A DNA stretch of 64,000 nt from NCBI RefSeq assembly GCF_009730915.1, contig NC_052477.1:3374611-3438610 (forward strand), in the 5' to 3' direction. The position numbers and the translations under genes are program-made. Positions 1-10,519 of this stretch are shown one piece after another (position 1 is the stretch's first letter; each line of letters begins with the position of its first letter). The stretch comes from Dioscorea cayenensis subsp. rotundata. Its lineage: Eukaryota > Streptophyta > Magnoliopsida > Dioscoreales > Dioscoreaceae. Below the pieces are notes generated by a model. The model saw only the letters and a list, made by a program, of their open reading frames with translations, made no database searches and was not told the origin of the DNA.

Positions 1-108
1 ATCCTCCATTCTCCTCAAATTTCCCAAAAAATTTCAAGAAAAACATAATAACAAGCAAAAAAACAATAATTGTCAATCAAAAAGAGGAGAATCGATCTTC
101 ATAGTTAC

Positions 109-205
109 CTGATTTGCAAGGAAAGCAACAAGACGAAGTGAAGAGATACCAAACCCTAGCTCTCGTTCGTTCTCGCAAGCTCGATGAAGAACAATGGGTC
201 CTTTG

Positions 206-249
<44 letters not shown>

Positions 250-260
250 TATAAGGGCAG
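109..260 (-). promoter_or_regulatory. Probable 5' leader exon of a gene lying left of the window
   Basis: Read on the minus strand, this stretch has the look of a plant 5' UTR: a CT microsatellite, then AGCTAGGGTTT, then a strong 5' splice donor (CAG followed by GTAACT, exon end at 109). No start codon or coding frame can be assigned. A spliced leader of a minus-strand gene whose body lies to the left is the simplest reading. Diverged copies of the same sequence occur at about 2961-3180, where the donor is not preserved. This is inference from composition and one splice motif only. Confidence 0.35.
210..246. repeat. (GA)n microsatellite
   Basis: Uninterrupted GA dinucleotide run, reading as CT on the minus strand inside the putative 5' leader. 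CT runs are common in plant leaders and core promoters. Confidence 0.9.
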
Positions 261-463
261 TGGAGGGAAAACGAGCGGGGAAAAACGGTTGTGGTACATG
301 ATATTACATAATTACCCCTGCCAGCTGTCGCTTGTGATGCACCGCCGGAGCATTCTATAAAAGTGGGTAGCTGATGATCGCTTGTGATGTGTGCCGCTTG
401 TGATGTGCCGCAAGAGCACTCTATAAAAGTCATCAGCTAATGAATAATAGTAACAACTAATAA

Positions 464-711
464 GTATTTGGTTAGATGCAGTTGAAAATGCAGTAGATTT
501 TTAATTACAGTGTAGTTGTAAATGTTGGAGTTGAAAATATAAGAGAGTCAAATCTAATGTTTGATTGACTGTAATTGAAAATGCTGATTTAAAAATTTTA
601 TGTTTGTTTGGAAGGATTTATAAATCTAGATTTTGAAAACATGTGTTTGGTTGAATGTATTTAAAGATATAAACATCCTTGGTAAGGTTGCCCCACCTTA
701 GGCCATTATTA

Positions 712-742
<31 letters not shown>

Positions 743-1292
743 CAGGACCATATTAAAATAAATATTAAGATAAGTTTAAACATTTAATTACAAGTATATA
801 TCTTCAAAATAAATAAATAAAATTACATGGTATATCTTTTGAATATATTTTATATTTCAAATATAATTTTATCTTTTTAAAGATCTTTCCGTTCTTAAAT
901 TGTTTCACTTAGTTATTTGATTGCTTTATCTTCTTAATATTTTCACAAATATTTTTATTTACTTTTACTATTATCCTTTGTATATCCATTCATACGATTT
1001 TAAAATATATTTTTAAATATAAATAATACCCGAATGATAATACATTAGAAATTACAACCGTTATACACATCTTTTAATTGTTCATCTCACGTGATACCAC
1101 GTGTGAGACTATTAAATTACAAATGCAGAAGATTGAACTACGCCCGATTGGGTGTAGTTACAAATCTAACAAAATTCATTTACACTACATTTGTAACTAC
1201 TTTGAAATTCTTAAGTTCAACCAAACAAACACTAGATTTTGAAAAAATTTGTAATTCCATGTAGTTTTACATCGGGCCAAACAAACACACCC
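464..1292. mobile_element. PIF/Harbinger-type MITE (829 bp) with TAA target duplication
   Basis: The element is bounded by direct TAA (461-463 and 1293-1295). The right end, reverse-complemented, reads GGGTGTGTTTGTTTGGCC, and the left end reads GTATTTGGTTAGATGCAG, so the terminal repeats are imperfect. The sister copy near 4620-4660 shows the same flanks without the element, which supports the boundaries. Its left terminus strongly resembles the right terminus of the element at 51477-52963, so both belong to one family. No transposase frame is present. Confidence 0.7.
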
Positions 1293-1659
1293 TAAGTGTT
1301 GCTTAAGAAAATATGATTGTATTTTTATTTAACATTCAAAACATTTTCATTATTTGGGTAATATCCATGATTAACATTAGAAACATATGTTTTTTTTTTA
1401 AAATATTGTAAAAGAAATTTACCAAAATATCCATGTTTGGATTATTTATCACTTATCAGATGGGAAGAAAAAGTTTTCCGTTTTATTTTTTTTAATATAA
1501 AAAAAATAAAATAAATGAAAAGGTGAAAACGGGAGATTTTTTTATTAAAAAAACGGGAGAGATACTCCAGTTTTTTTGTTTTTTTTAAAAAAATATTATA
1601 TATATATATATATATAATATCCTTATATATATATATATGTTAGTCAATAGTTGGTGGCC

Positions 1660-2005
1660 TCCTAACGGTCATAAAAAAGTTGGTTGTTCTATTTTGTACT
1701 AATTAGTAGTAATTACTAGACAGTGTAGGTTTGATCATCCTATTTTATACTGATCGGTGTAGATTTGACCAATGATGTAGGTTTGACCATCCTATTTTGT
1801 GCTAATTATTAACCGGTGTAGGTTTGACCGTCATATTTTGTATTAAGTACTGACTGGTGTATATTTGACCAACCTACTTTATACTAATTACTTACGAGTG
1901 TAGATTTGACTGTCCTAATTATTGACTGGTGCATGTTTGACCATCCTATTTTGTACTAAATACTTATAATAATTTTTTTATCAATATAGGTTTGACTGTT
2001 CTATT
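1660..2005. repeat. Degenerate minisatellite inside the Mutator-like element
   Basis: About eight irregular copies of a 40-50 bp unit built on GTGTAGGTTTGACCATCC and TATTTTGTACTAATTA. Copies differ by substitutions and small indels. Confidence 0.75.
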
Positions 2006-2200
2006 TTCTAATATTTTTAGAATTTGTATTTTTTTTAAATAAAACGTAAAAAATATATAACTTAACTGTTATTTTTTAATATAATTTTTTTAAAAAATTA
2101 AAACTCCTTACCGTTGAGAATTAAAAAAAAAAACCGAATCTCCCTTTTTTTTAATTTTTTATTAAAAAAATAAAAATAAAAAAATAAAAAGGAAAGAAGC

Positions 2201-2248
2201 TCTCCCGCTTTCACATTTTTTTAATTAAAAAAATGTGAAAGCGGGAGA
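2201..2248. repeat. Perfect 48-bp palindrome without spacer
   Basis: Two 24-nt halves are exact reverse complements meeting at TTAATTAA. The outer ends read TCTCCCGCTTTCACA and TGTGAAAGCGGGAGA. It lies within the right arm of the Mutator-like element. Confidence 0.95.
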
Positions 2249-2589
2249 AATCTCCCTTAAAAATTGAAAATGGGAAAACTTTTCCCCTTTTCCCCTAAAA
2301 TGTGCATTCTGGTAAATAATCGATAACATGCATATTTTGGTAAAAAAAAATTTTTTGCAATATTTAAAAAAAACTAGAAACATAAGTCCGGCATAATTTT
2401 TATTTTGTTAATATGATTTAATATAAAAATAAAGAATTCTCATAATACATTATTTGGGATGACAATTGCAGTAGTCACAATTACAATAGTGTAATAAACA
2501 TTGATAAAACAAGGGTTAAATAAACATATATTGCAATATATATATATATATATATATTCCAATTTTATGCATAATTAAAATAATCACAT

Positions 2590-2960
2590 TATATAATTAA
2601 ATGAATTACACAAATTAAATTATAAGGAGAAGAAAAATTATACCCTTGTGATGCCATTCTCCCAAGAGGCCAACCAGAGTTTTTATACCACTTGTCATGC
2701 ACTTGTATTTTTTTCAAAGAAACAAGATTTATCAATTGAGATGGGATGTATAAAGGTGGTGGAAGGAAACAAATTGGAAAAACACTGGATAATTTGATAT
2801 AACATCAATACCATGTTAGCTGTTTTGCTTATGATATACCACAAGGGCATTCTTTGAAAGTGATTAGTTGATCAATGGGACTTCGATATGATAATGAGAA
2901 TGAATGTTCATTGTGAAATATAATTATATTGTTTATTCCACCTTCAAAATATTTTTATTA
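2590..2960. repeat. Copy B of the promoter-like repeated unit
   Basis: Starts at a GAATTACACAAATTAAATT block and runs through GGGATGTATAAAGGTGGTGG, CACAAGGGCATTCTTTGAAA, and GTGATTAGTTGATCAATGGG to the ATATAATTATATTG block. The same order is seen at 8571-8900. No coding frame. Confidence 0.65.
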
Positions 2961-3278
2961 TTTGTATATTCCACATCCAAAAAAAATCAAGAAAAATAAA
3001 ATAAAATAAACTCAATAATAATCCATCAAAATGAGAGTCAATCTCATCTTGACCCAATTTGCAAGGCAAGCAACTAGACAAAGTGAAGAGAGATTAAACC
3101 TTAGTGCTTGCTAGTTTGGAATAATGGGATCCTTCAATTGAGAGGGAACCCTAACAAAGGGTGAGAGGATTTTTAAAATGAAAAGGTACATATATAAAAT
3201 GCATTTTTTAGTCAAGCACTTATATGGAAAAATCATGTAGGAAGTTATACATATATTTTCATTAAGATACAACACTAA

Positions 3279-4030
3279 GCCATCTCCAACCCAAAACTCT
3301 ATATTTAGCGCTTCAGTACTAAAAAATACAGCTTCAAAGTTTCTCCAACCATCATCTCTATTTTTAACTCTAAAATAGAATATCTTAAGAATATTCTTTT
3401 TTATTTCACAATTTATATATTCATACTATCCACAATTTATATCGCTGATAGTGTATGTTTTAAGATTATTTTCTATGTTTTTATCTTATCGCTTATGTAA
3501 TTTTTGTTAATTTAATGAATTTATAATTCATAAATTATTTTCTTTAATTTGATATGTCTTTATTAATTAAAAAATATAAAATTAAATTATAACTTATTAA
3601 TTTAATTTAATTATAAAGTTATAAATATAAATTTTAAAGAAATAAAACTAAAATTTAAAAAGAATTTAAAAACTGAAAATCAAAATAGAAATAAAAAATA
3701 AAATAAATAAAATATAAATTTAAAAAATTAAAAGCAAAATTAAAAACAAAATTAAAAAAAGAATTAAAAACCGAAAATCAAAACAAAAATACAAAATAAA
3801 ATAAAAAATATAAATTTAAAGAATTAAAAAACTGAAAATCAAAACTGAAATTAAAAACAGAAATAAAAAATAAAATTAAAATTAAAATAACGGTGCTACA
3901 GTGGCACGCAATATCCTGCGTGTCACTGTAGCAAATTCTCATTTTGGCGCCCAAAATAGCGCATGGTTGAAGATTTTGGGCGCCAAATCCAACCTATAAC
4001 ATCACATTTGACGCTAGGTTGGAGATGCCC
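3279..4030. mobile_element. MITE with CATCTCCAACC terminal inverted repeats (752 bp)
   Basis: The left end reads GCCATCTCCAACCCA and the reverse-complemented right end reads GGGCATCTCCAACCTA. The flanks TAA (3276-3278) and TAT (4031-4033) could be a mutated 3-bp duplication. The interior is extremely A/T-rich with short A-rich near-repeats, then a GC-richer right end containing GGGCGCCAAA. No coding capacity. Confidence 0.65.
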
Positions 4031-4927
4031 TATGGATAGTTAAAACTCCAAAATGCACTTTGAAAAAAATATCTACAATAATAATATTAATAAAATATTG
4101 TGTTGGTTTTTTTTAAAGTTATATTTCTTTATTGAATAAATGTACCTTTTTATTAAACATCACTCATTCTTTTAAAAAGGTATTCCCTACTAACATTCTA
4201 GCAATCAATGAATGAATAAAAATCAAACACTTCACAAATTCACTTGCTTTATTTTTTAGTGCACTAAAATTAGAAGTAAACTATCACTTTGTAAAAGTCA
4301 TTGTCCTCTTTGCTTTGAGTTTTAGGAGTGCAAATCATACTCTAAACGTTTTTATTGTGTCATAACCAAGATTCGTCATTCAATCCAATTTGCACCCAAG
4401 GTTTGAAATAAATTGTGATGAATTAAGCCTAAAAAAAAATATTGTCCACATCTTGAGGACTAGTGTAATATTTTATTTTTAATTTTTCTTTCTCTATACT
4501 TCAAAGAACCATTCCCTCTAAATATTAAGACGATGGAGAAAAACAAGCCAAAAATACCCTCTGTACCAGCTGTCTCACTTGTGATGTGCTGCAAGAGTAT
4601 TATATAAAAGTCATTAGCTAATGAATAATAGCAACAAGAATAAATGTTTCTTGTGAAAAATATAATTATATTATCTATTTAACATTCAAAAAAATTGTAT
4701 TATTTGTGTATTTTTCCATGATTAACATTATAAACATAAGTTATGTATAATTTTTATTTTCTAATGTATTTTATATATGAAGAAGTTTTTGATATTTAAA
4801 ATATAAATTAATATAAAAATAAAGAATTCTGATCGATGACAATTGCGGTAGTCACAATTGCAATGGTTTACTAAACATTGGTAAAACAAGGGTTAAATCA
4901 CAATAAACATAATATATATATATATAT

Positions 4928-5078
4928 GAGGTTGAGCATTTTATTGGCATACTTAAATATCAATTCTAAGCATGTTGAGTGTTAACCCTTAGATCAGAAA
5001 TCAACGGTCGAGATCATTCGCATGCATATAGTTTAACTATACTTATAAATAGTAGCACAGTGATTTTTTTAAAAATTT
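4928..5078. mobile_element. Short element embedded in a (TA)n microsatellite (element E1)
   Basis: Non-repetitive 151 bp starting GAGGTTGAGC and flanked on both sides by (TA)n (about 4912-4927 and 5079-5100). Contains AACGGTCGAGATCAT and TACTTATAAATA followed by CACAGTG. Copy A carries at 2537-2558 an uninterrupted (TA)n joined directly to the same right flank (TTATGCATAATTAAA), which is an empty site. Shares its GAGG start and the TACTTATAAATA block with the element at 13650-13919. Confidence 0.55.
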
Positions 5079-5100
5079 ATATATATATATATATATATAT

Positions 5101-5455
5101 TCTTATTTTATGCATAATTAAAGTCAATGAAATCTAAATTAAAAGAGCCAACAGATCTGGAGTTCGGATTATACAAATTAAATTACAAGGTGAAGAGATA
5201 TTAAACCCTTGTGATGTCATTCACACACTTGGACTTCTTCCAAAGCAATAAGATTTTTCAATTGAAAGGAGATGTATATAAAGGTGGTCAAGAAAACAAA
5301 AACAAAAAAACACTTTACTATACTTGATATAACATAGGAACCCTGCTAGTTGTTCATGAGAATAAATATTCCTTGTGAAAATATAATTATATTGTTTATT
5401 TTCATTATTTGTATATTTTTAATGATTAATTATAGAAACATAATTCAGCAAATAT
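5101..5455. repeat. Copy D of the promoter-like repeated unit
   Basis: Runs from TTATGCATAATTAAAG through ACAAATTAAATTACAAGG, a leader-like block, ATGTATATAAAGGTGG, and the ATATAATTATATTGTTTATT block. Lacks the CACAAGAGCATTC segment, so it is a shortened copy. Confidence 0.6.
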
Positions 5456-7740
5456 AGGAACTGAAGGAGTGAAACATTCTAGATGGAGAAAAGTGACAAT
5501 GATTTAAAAGCAAACCTTAGTTCCATAGCTTACAAATATATTTACTAAAATAAGTTAAAGAAGAAGCAAATGTTATCTAGTTATCAGATAAACAGAAAGA
5601 GTAATGTATGATTGGACAGATAGAAATGAGAAGGTTTAAGACTTACACAAAATGCTATATTTTGATTTTAATAACTACCTAAAAGTATCAAGATTGGCAC
5701 CATACATTTCTTTGAACTAAACTAAATCATAGAATTTAAACAGTTAAAAAATGTCAAAGGTATTCTGAATAACATTATGTGTGTGTAAGCAATCAAGTGA
5801 TCACATATGCTGTTTGAGTTAATTTATAAATGTCAGTCACAACAAATGAAAAAAATGAAAACCATATAAAGTAATAGATAAACTAGCAAGAATAAAATGG
5901 AAGAGCAAATGTCAGAAAACATAATCAATCATTCATACTCTTGGTAATAAATAATTTACTAAGGTAAAGATGGTTTGCACCAGAGATTAGATCAACTCAA
6001 ACTCCAACATATTGCATTACACAATGAAAGTGTCAAAGAGTATAAACTATAAAGAAGAACTCCAAATAGTTGATTAATCAAATAAATATATCTAGGGAAA
6101 GCAACTCAGGTTAAATCCTTGCAGCCCAGCTTCAACCAATAACTACCTGATTGCAAAGGCAACTGCCCATCCCATCTACTACATTGAGGGTTAAATGATG
6201 CTCGCTCCTCTATACTTTCCAAAAGAAATAAAACCAGTCACATGTTTGCTAATTACCAAATGATCAGAGTTGAAGCATGAGCTCTTATCTGATATGATAG
6301 GAGGTGTAATTTTGAAATTTGTGTTGTTCGACATGTTAGCACTTTAATTGCAAAGACTACAGCAGGACTGGTTTCCTCTTCATATGGGAAACATGGAAAA
6401 TATGTACAAGTTGTCCTTGTTTTCTGCAGTTGCTGCATTTCATCATGCCGGAGGAGGGCAAACTACTTGAGGTATTAACTGGGCTCACAGTACAGATATT
6501 CATCTGTCGTCATCTCTGCACTTTTTATTATTCAGATTTTGCAACAAGGCATGTATAATTTGATAAAAAATCTCGTACATCAAGTTCAGTTGCACAATTG
6601 TTTTGTCTATAATAGTTGCAACTTGCAACCAATTACCATTCACGAAATATCTGGTCGGCACTTAGTTAAAATTATTGGAAAAAAATTACAAATCAACTTT
6701 AGTAAGGAATCTCATTTGGCATGATACAATTATGAATAAACAAGAGTGGACTAGAAAAAGGATCAATACAATTTGATTGCATCAGCAGACAGCAATAGAA
6801 TTATGGTCAGGGATAACCTCAAAAGCAATAGCAACTCTTCATTGTTATAGGATGTTAAAAAGGCAAATACAAGTCAGTTTATTGTATGGAAACTGAATTA
6901 TCTCTATAAATAAATAGGAAAATCTAGTAAAACACTTAACAACAATTCCCAACCAAAGACTAATTAGTTATCAGGTGCACTATCCTACCATAAAGAACTC
7001 CAAGTATTTATATCAACTTCTAAGGTAGATTTGCCAACTTACAGAACAGATGAGGAAAACACAAATACAAATCAGAAATTTGAGGAATATATTCTTATCA
7101 CATTACCTGTTATCAATTTTCGGAAATTAAACTAAACTCTCCAATGTGACATATCATCCTGACATCCTCTCAGTGCAGTTATCAGTTACAACTTGTGACT
7201 CCACCAACAAGATCACCAACCAGCTGGCTACAAATTCAAATGAAAGCATAGGTTCAAAAATTTCTTGAAGTGTAAACAATTCCTAGATGCAGTTGACTCT
7301 GCATAATATGGGTGTCATCTAACCACAAACACAATATACTATGAGAGATGCAGGCATAACTTGTTATTTTGTAGTTTCAATTGTCACTTGACTTGATCTA
7401 CTTCACTTATACATTCCTGATGCAATTAGATGGAGTGAAAAGATGTGATTTTTATTAAATCAAAACAATAGAGAAATTCATAATTTTTTGCTCCTGTATG
7501 CATCTCAACAATTACATATTATTAACAATAATCATCAGCAAAACAAGCAAGGATTAAACAGTTCTCCTGAGTAGGATCACATAAGTCTTCAAACAAAGAA
7601 AAGCAGAATTCTCAATAAACTTTGACATCCTAAATCAATGAGAAATGCAAAACCAGAATCAAATCAATGTGAAAGGAGTCTAATCCACCACCTCCAACAC
7701 TCAAAAGCCCAGGGGTTAAAAAAAAATTCATTGTGTATTG
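5456..7740. other. Intergenic, no supported gene
   Basis: AT-rich low-copy sequence without a convincing reading frame, splice-site pair, tRNA or transposon terminus. It could contain 3' parts of the weak minus-strand gene candidate at 10.1-12.6 kb, but nothing in it shows that. Confidence 0.5.
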
Positions 7741-7769
7741 TAATGATTGCAAATGAACTAACACCTTTA

Positions 7770-7836
7770 GTCCCACATCGGCTATGAGATGGACTCTTTG
7801 TGTGCATATAAGTGGTGAGCATCCTTCACCACTAGG
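7770..7836 (+). promoter_or_regulatory. snRNA-type promoter: USE plus TATA at Pol III spacing
   Basis: GTCCCACATCG (7770-7780) matches the plant upstream sequence element RTCCCACATCG of spliceosomal snRNA genes. TATAA follows at 7807-7811, a gap of 26 bp. As known for plant snRNA genes, this shorter gap is the U6-type (RNA polymerase III) arrangement, whereas polymerase II snRNA genes have a longer one. A start would be expected near 7836. No recognisable U6 or U3 sequence follows. An inverted repeat GTGGTGA/TCACCAC (7812-7818, 7826-7832) sits just after the TATA box. It may be a functional small-RNA promoter or part of a dispersed repeat that carries this promoter. Confidence 0.55.
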
Positions 7837-8570
7837 CCGGTCTTTTGGTGACACGCTCTCCTCATCACTTGTGTGCATAACATATATATGTATATATATG
7901 TATTCTTTTATAAGGTCAAGACCATACCATCATCAACTATTTGCAGAGAAGCTTGTATAATATCTTGAACCTGTAATCAAATATACATTCATAGTTATTC
8001 TCTCTGATTCTTAAACATCTCTTTACCTACAATGTTCTCTTCCTCAAAAGGAGATGAAGCAAAACCTTAATAGGTTCTTATGCATGATGCTGTGAACTAC
8101 CCCTCATACATTAAAAAAAAAAATGAGGGATGGTAAGAAAGTCATCACCAATTTTCTTTTATCTTTAATTCATCAATCATTCAAGATCTTTGACATATAC
8201 CTGAATGATATGTTCTTCAATTTGTTTGAACATGGCTATACCATGTGGGTGGGTGAATGCATTATCCAGACCATATATATATTACATTATACAAATCCTT
8301 TCAAACCAGTTTCTTAAGCAAAGATTAGCTTATACATCATGAAAGAAGAGGGGGAAAACAGAAAAATTATGGTGTATTTTTCACAGGATCAAATGCAGAA
8401 GAAAACCATGATTAGTATTGGAGAAATATGTGAAAGTTAGAATAAATGTGGGATTGTTAATTCTGAGTTTAATATTTTCTTTCTAAGGTGGTATTAAAAT
8501 TCTTTTGAGATTATAAGTAGTTAAATCTTAGATAACAAGATCAAAGTCATGCATACATGTTTTCCATAGA

Positions 8571-9190
8571 AAAATAGGGGTATACAATTAGATGAATTAC
8601 ACAAATCAAATTACAAGGGGGAGACAAATTAAACTTTAATGCATGGTGGGGCAATATGTTCTTTTAATTGTGAGGGGGATGTTTATAAAAGTGGTGGAGG
8701 AAAACAAATAAGAAAAACAATGGACTACTTGATATAACATAAATAACCTACCAACTATTCAGTTTATGATGTACCATGGGAGCATTCCATAAAAGTGATT
8801 AGTTGATCAATGGAGACTTCAATATATACAATAACGAAAAAAAAATATTCCTTTATAAAAATATAATTATATTGTCTATTTCACATTCAAAATATTTTCA
8901 AAATTTGTATGTTTTTAATGATTAATAGTAGAAACATATTTACAGTATAAATTTTATTTTTTCATATATGTTATATATATAAAGGAAATTTTTTATATTT
9001 AAAATAATTAAAATATATAAATTAACATAAAATAAAAATAAAAAATTCTCATAATTAAGGCGTTCTTGATGGCAATTACAATAGTGACAAAGGGGATTAT
9101 TTGCAAATAATAATAATATAAGAGTTTTTATTAAACATTGATAATAATGGGCTTAAATCACAATAATCATATAATATTATATATATTTTT
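8571..9190. repeat. Copy E of the promoter-like repeated unit
   Basis: Most complete uninterrupted copy: GATGAATTACACAAATC, GGGGGATGTTTATAAAAGTG, GATGTACCATGGGAGCATTC, CATAAAAGTGATTAGTTGAT, the ATATAATTATATTGT block, GATGGCAATTACAATAGTGA and a terminal AT-rich run. A fragment of the unit start recurs near 10001-10045. Confidence 0.65.
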
Positions 9191-9337
9191 TTATTTATTT
9201 ATTTATTTATTTAAAATAATTACTTTGTATTATTAGATATTTTCCTATTGTGTTCTTACAAATAAAAAATTACTGGTTGTCAATTGCATGCCAACCTGCC
9301 TCTTTTCCCATATTAGAAACTATGGTTGTTTGTCAGT

Positions 9338-9698
9338 CAATGTTTTAAAAACGGATCGAACCCTCCATTTCAACCATGAACTGGCAACCAATCCAGTTCA
9401 ATCACTCACATAAAACCATTTTTTTGTAATGAATCGCAGTTGAACCGTTTTGAAACCGATAACCGATGTAAAATTAGTTTAATTTTTTTTTTAATAATGA
9501 TAACCTATTGATCTTTCTACCTTTGATGATGACATTATTATTTATTGAATATGAATCACCATCTTTATTATTGTTTGTTGAATTTCAAGAAATTTTTATT
9601 GTTAAAAGTTTGTTAACTAATTTTTATATAAGAGTTTTTAATTACCACTTTTGGTGATAAAAACTTTGATTTTATTGACTTATATTGTTTGTGTTTGT

Positions 9699-9734
<36 letters not shown>

Positions 9735-9938
9735 TATTAACAAATTTTTTATATTGTTTATAATTTATTAATTTTCCTAATTTATTTTTAAATTGTTACA
9801 AATTTTTCATATTTTTTGAAATTTTATTTGTTTTAAAAAAAATCAAATTCAATTGAACCACCCGGTCCACCCGATTGAACCGTAAATTAATTGGCCACTC
9901 AACCTGGTTTTCAATCCGATCCGGTTATTAAAACATTG
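9338..9938. mobile_element. hAT-like non-autonomous element (about 600 bp)
   Basis: The ends form inverted repeats, CAATGTTTTAAAAACGGATC on the left against CAATGTTTTAATAACCGGATC on the reverse-complemented right. Subterminal GAACCG and CCGGTCC motifs are typical of hAT MITEs. No clear 8-bp target duplication remains. The centre carries a (TA)n run (9705-9730). Confidence 0.55.
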
Positions 9939-10144
9939 CTATCGCCCAACTATCCTCCTCTTTTCTCTTCAGGTTTGGGACCAACCATGATAAAGCCTAT
10001 ATAATGTGTAATTAGATTAATTACGCAAATCTAATTACAAGGTCACTAAAAAAATGCATGGAAAGTCCATTTATGGATAAGAATTAAAAATGTCAAACCT
10101 TTTTTTGTTTGAAGAAAGAATAAAATAAATATCAAAGTCAATAT

Positions 10145-10519
10145 CTACAATAAAGTTTCAGACAAAATAGCCTCAACATAACCACATCCATCTTCAATAT
10201 CAGGCCCAATCCAGTATCCAACTATTTTCATATGCCTACAATAACTTTCAGCAAAAAAATGGGCTTCAGAAACACAAAGATGCTGCTGGCAGGATACTAG
10301 TAGGAAATCTTGGCATTTTGATTTGACAACGATGTTAAGATCGATCAAGTTGCGAGGCCTAAAAATTTTCGCCACTGCGAATAAGATGTGCAAAGCGTCG
10401 GTTAGCTGAAATTGGTCGCAACTAGAAATGATATAGAGAGTGAAAATTTTACCGACGAACCTTTACTGGAAGTTGCTTGGCATGAGAGTTCATTTACATC
10501 TAGAGTTGCTACTTGAGAC
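10145..10519 (-). pseudogene. Coding-like segment of an unidentified gene, possibly its 3' exons or a remnant
   Basis: A minus-strand frame is open from 10463 to a stop at 10145. It has the composition of real protein, including LTDALHILFAVAKIFRPRN and a C-terminus with GYWIGPDIEDGCGYVEAIL. Just upstream, 10453-10519 is open in another frame and preceded by a good acceptor (TTACAG). The two can be joined only by a 47-nt intron with GT and AG borders, which is below the usual plant minimum, or by a 1-base frame change. I do not recognise the family. The segment may be the end of the candidate gene whose first exon is at 12463-12537, or a decayed fragment. Confidence 0.3.

Larger units (their letters stand above)
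1388..2375. mobile_element. Mutator-like non-autonomous element with long inverted repeats and 9-bp target duplication
   Basis: Direct 9-bp repeats AGAAACATA flank the element (1379-1387 and 2376-2384), the duplication length of Mutator-like elements. The ends are long inverted repeats: both, read inwards, contain a T-rich run, AATATTG, then ACCAAAATATSCATGTT and GATTATTTAYCA. The interior holds a degenerate minisatellite and a 48-bp palindrome. The sister copy at about 4715-4745 preserves the uninterrupted site. No transposase frame is visible. Confidence 0.7.
1..2560. repeat. Copy A of a locally repeated promoter-like unit, carrying two transposon insertions
   Basis: After removal of the elements at 464-1292 and 1388-2375, the remainder (1-463, 1296-1387, 2385-2560) aligns by eye with 2590-2960, 2961-5100, 5101-5455 and 8571-9190. 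Shared landmarks in order are: an ACAAATTAAATTACAAGG block; a leader-like block; ATTCTATAAAAGT followed by GATTAGCTGATSAAT; a block rich in ATATAATTATATTGT; RATTAACATTAGAAACATA; GACAATTGCAGTAGTCACAA; and a terminal (TA)n. All copies share one orientation. No protein can be read through them. Confidence 0.7.
2961..5100. repeat. Copy C of the promoter-like repeated unit, with two insertions
   Basis: The segment 2961-3180 resembles 1-250, including the TTTGCAAGGCAAGCAACTAGAC leader region in shortened form. After the element at 3279-4030, the unit resumes at about 4510 (CTTGTGATGTGCTGCAAGAG) and ends in (TA)n, into which the element 4928-5078 is set. The interval 4031-4500 shows no gene or recognised repeat. 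Confidence 0.6.

Noticed and set aside
77-433. Minus-strand frame of 118 codons
   Set aside because: Contains the CT microsatellite translated as Ser-Leu repeats and short direct repeats; the region is better read as leader and promoter.
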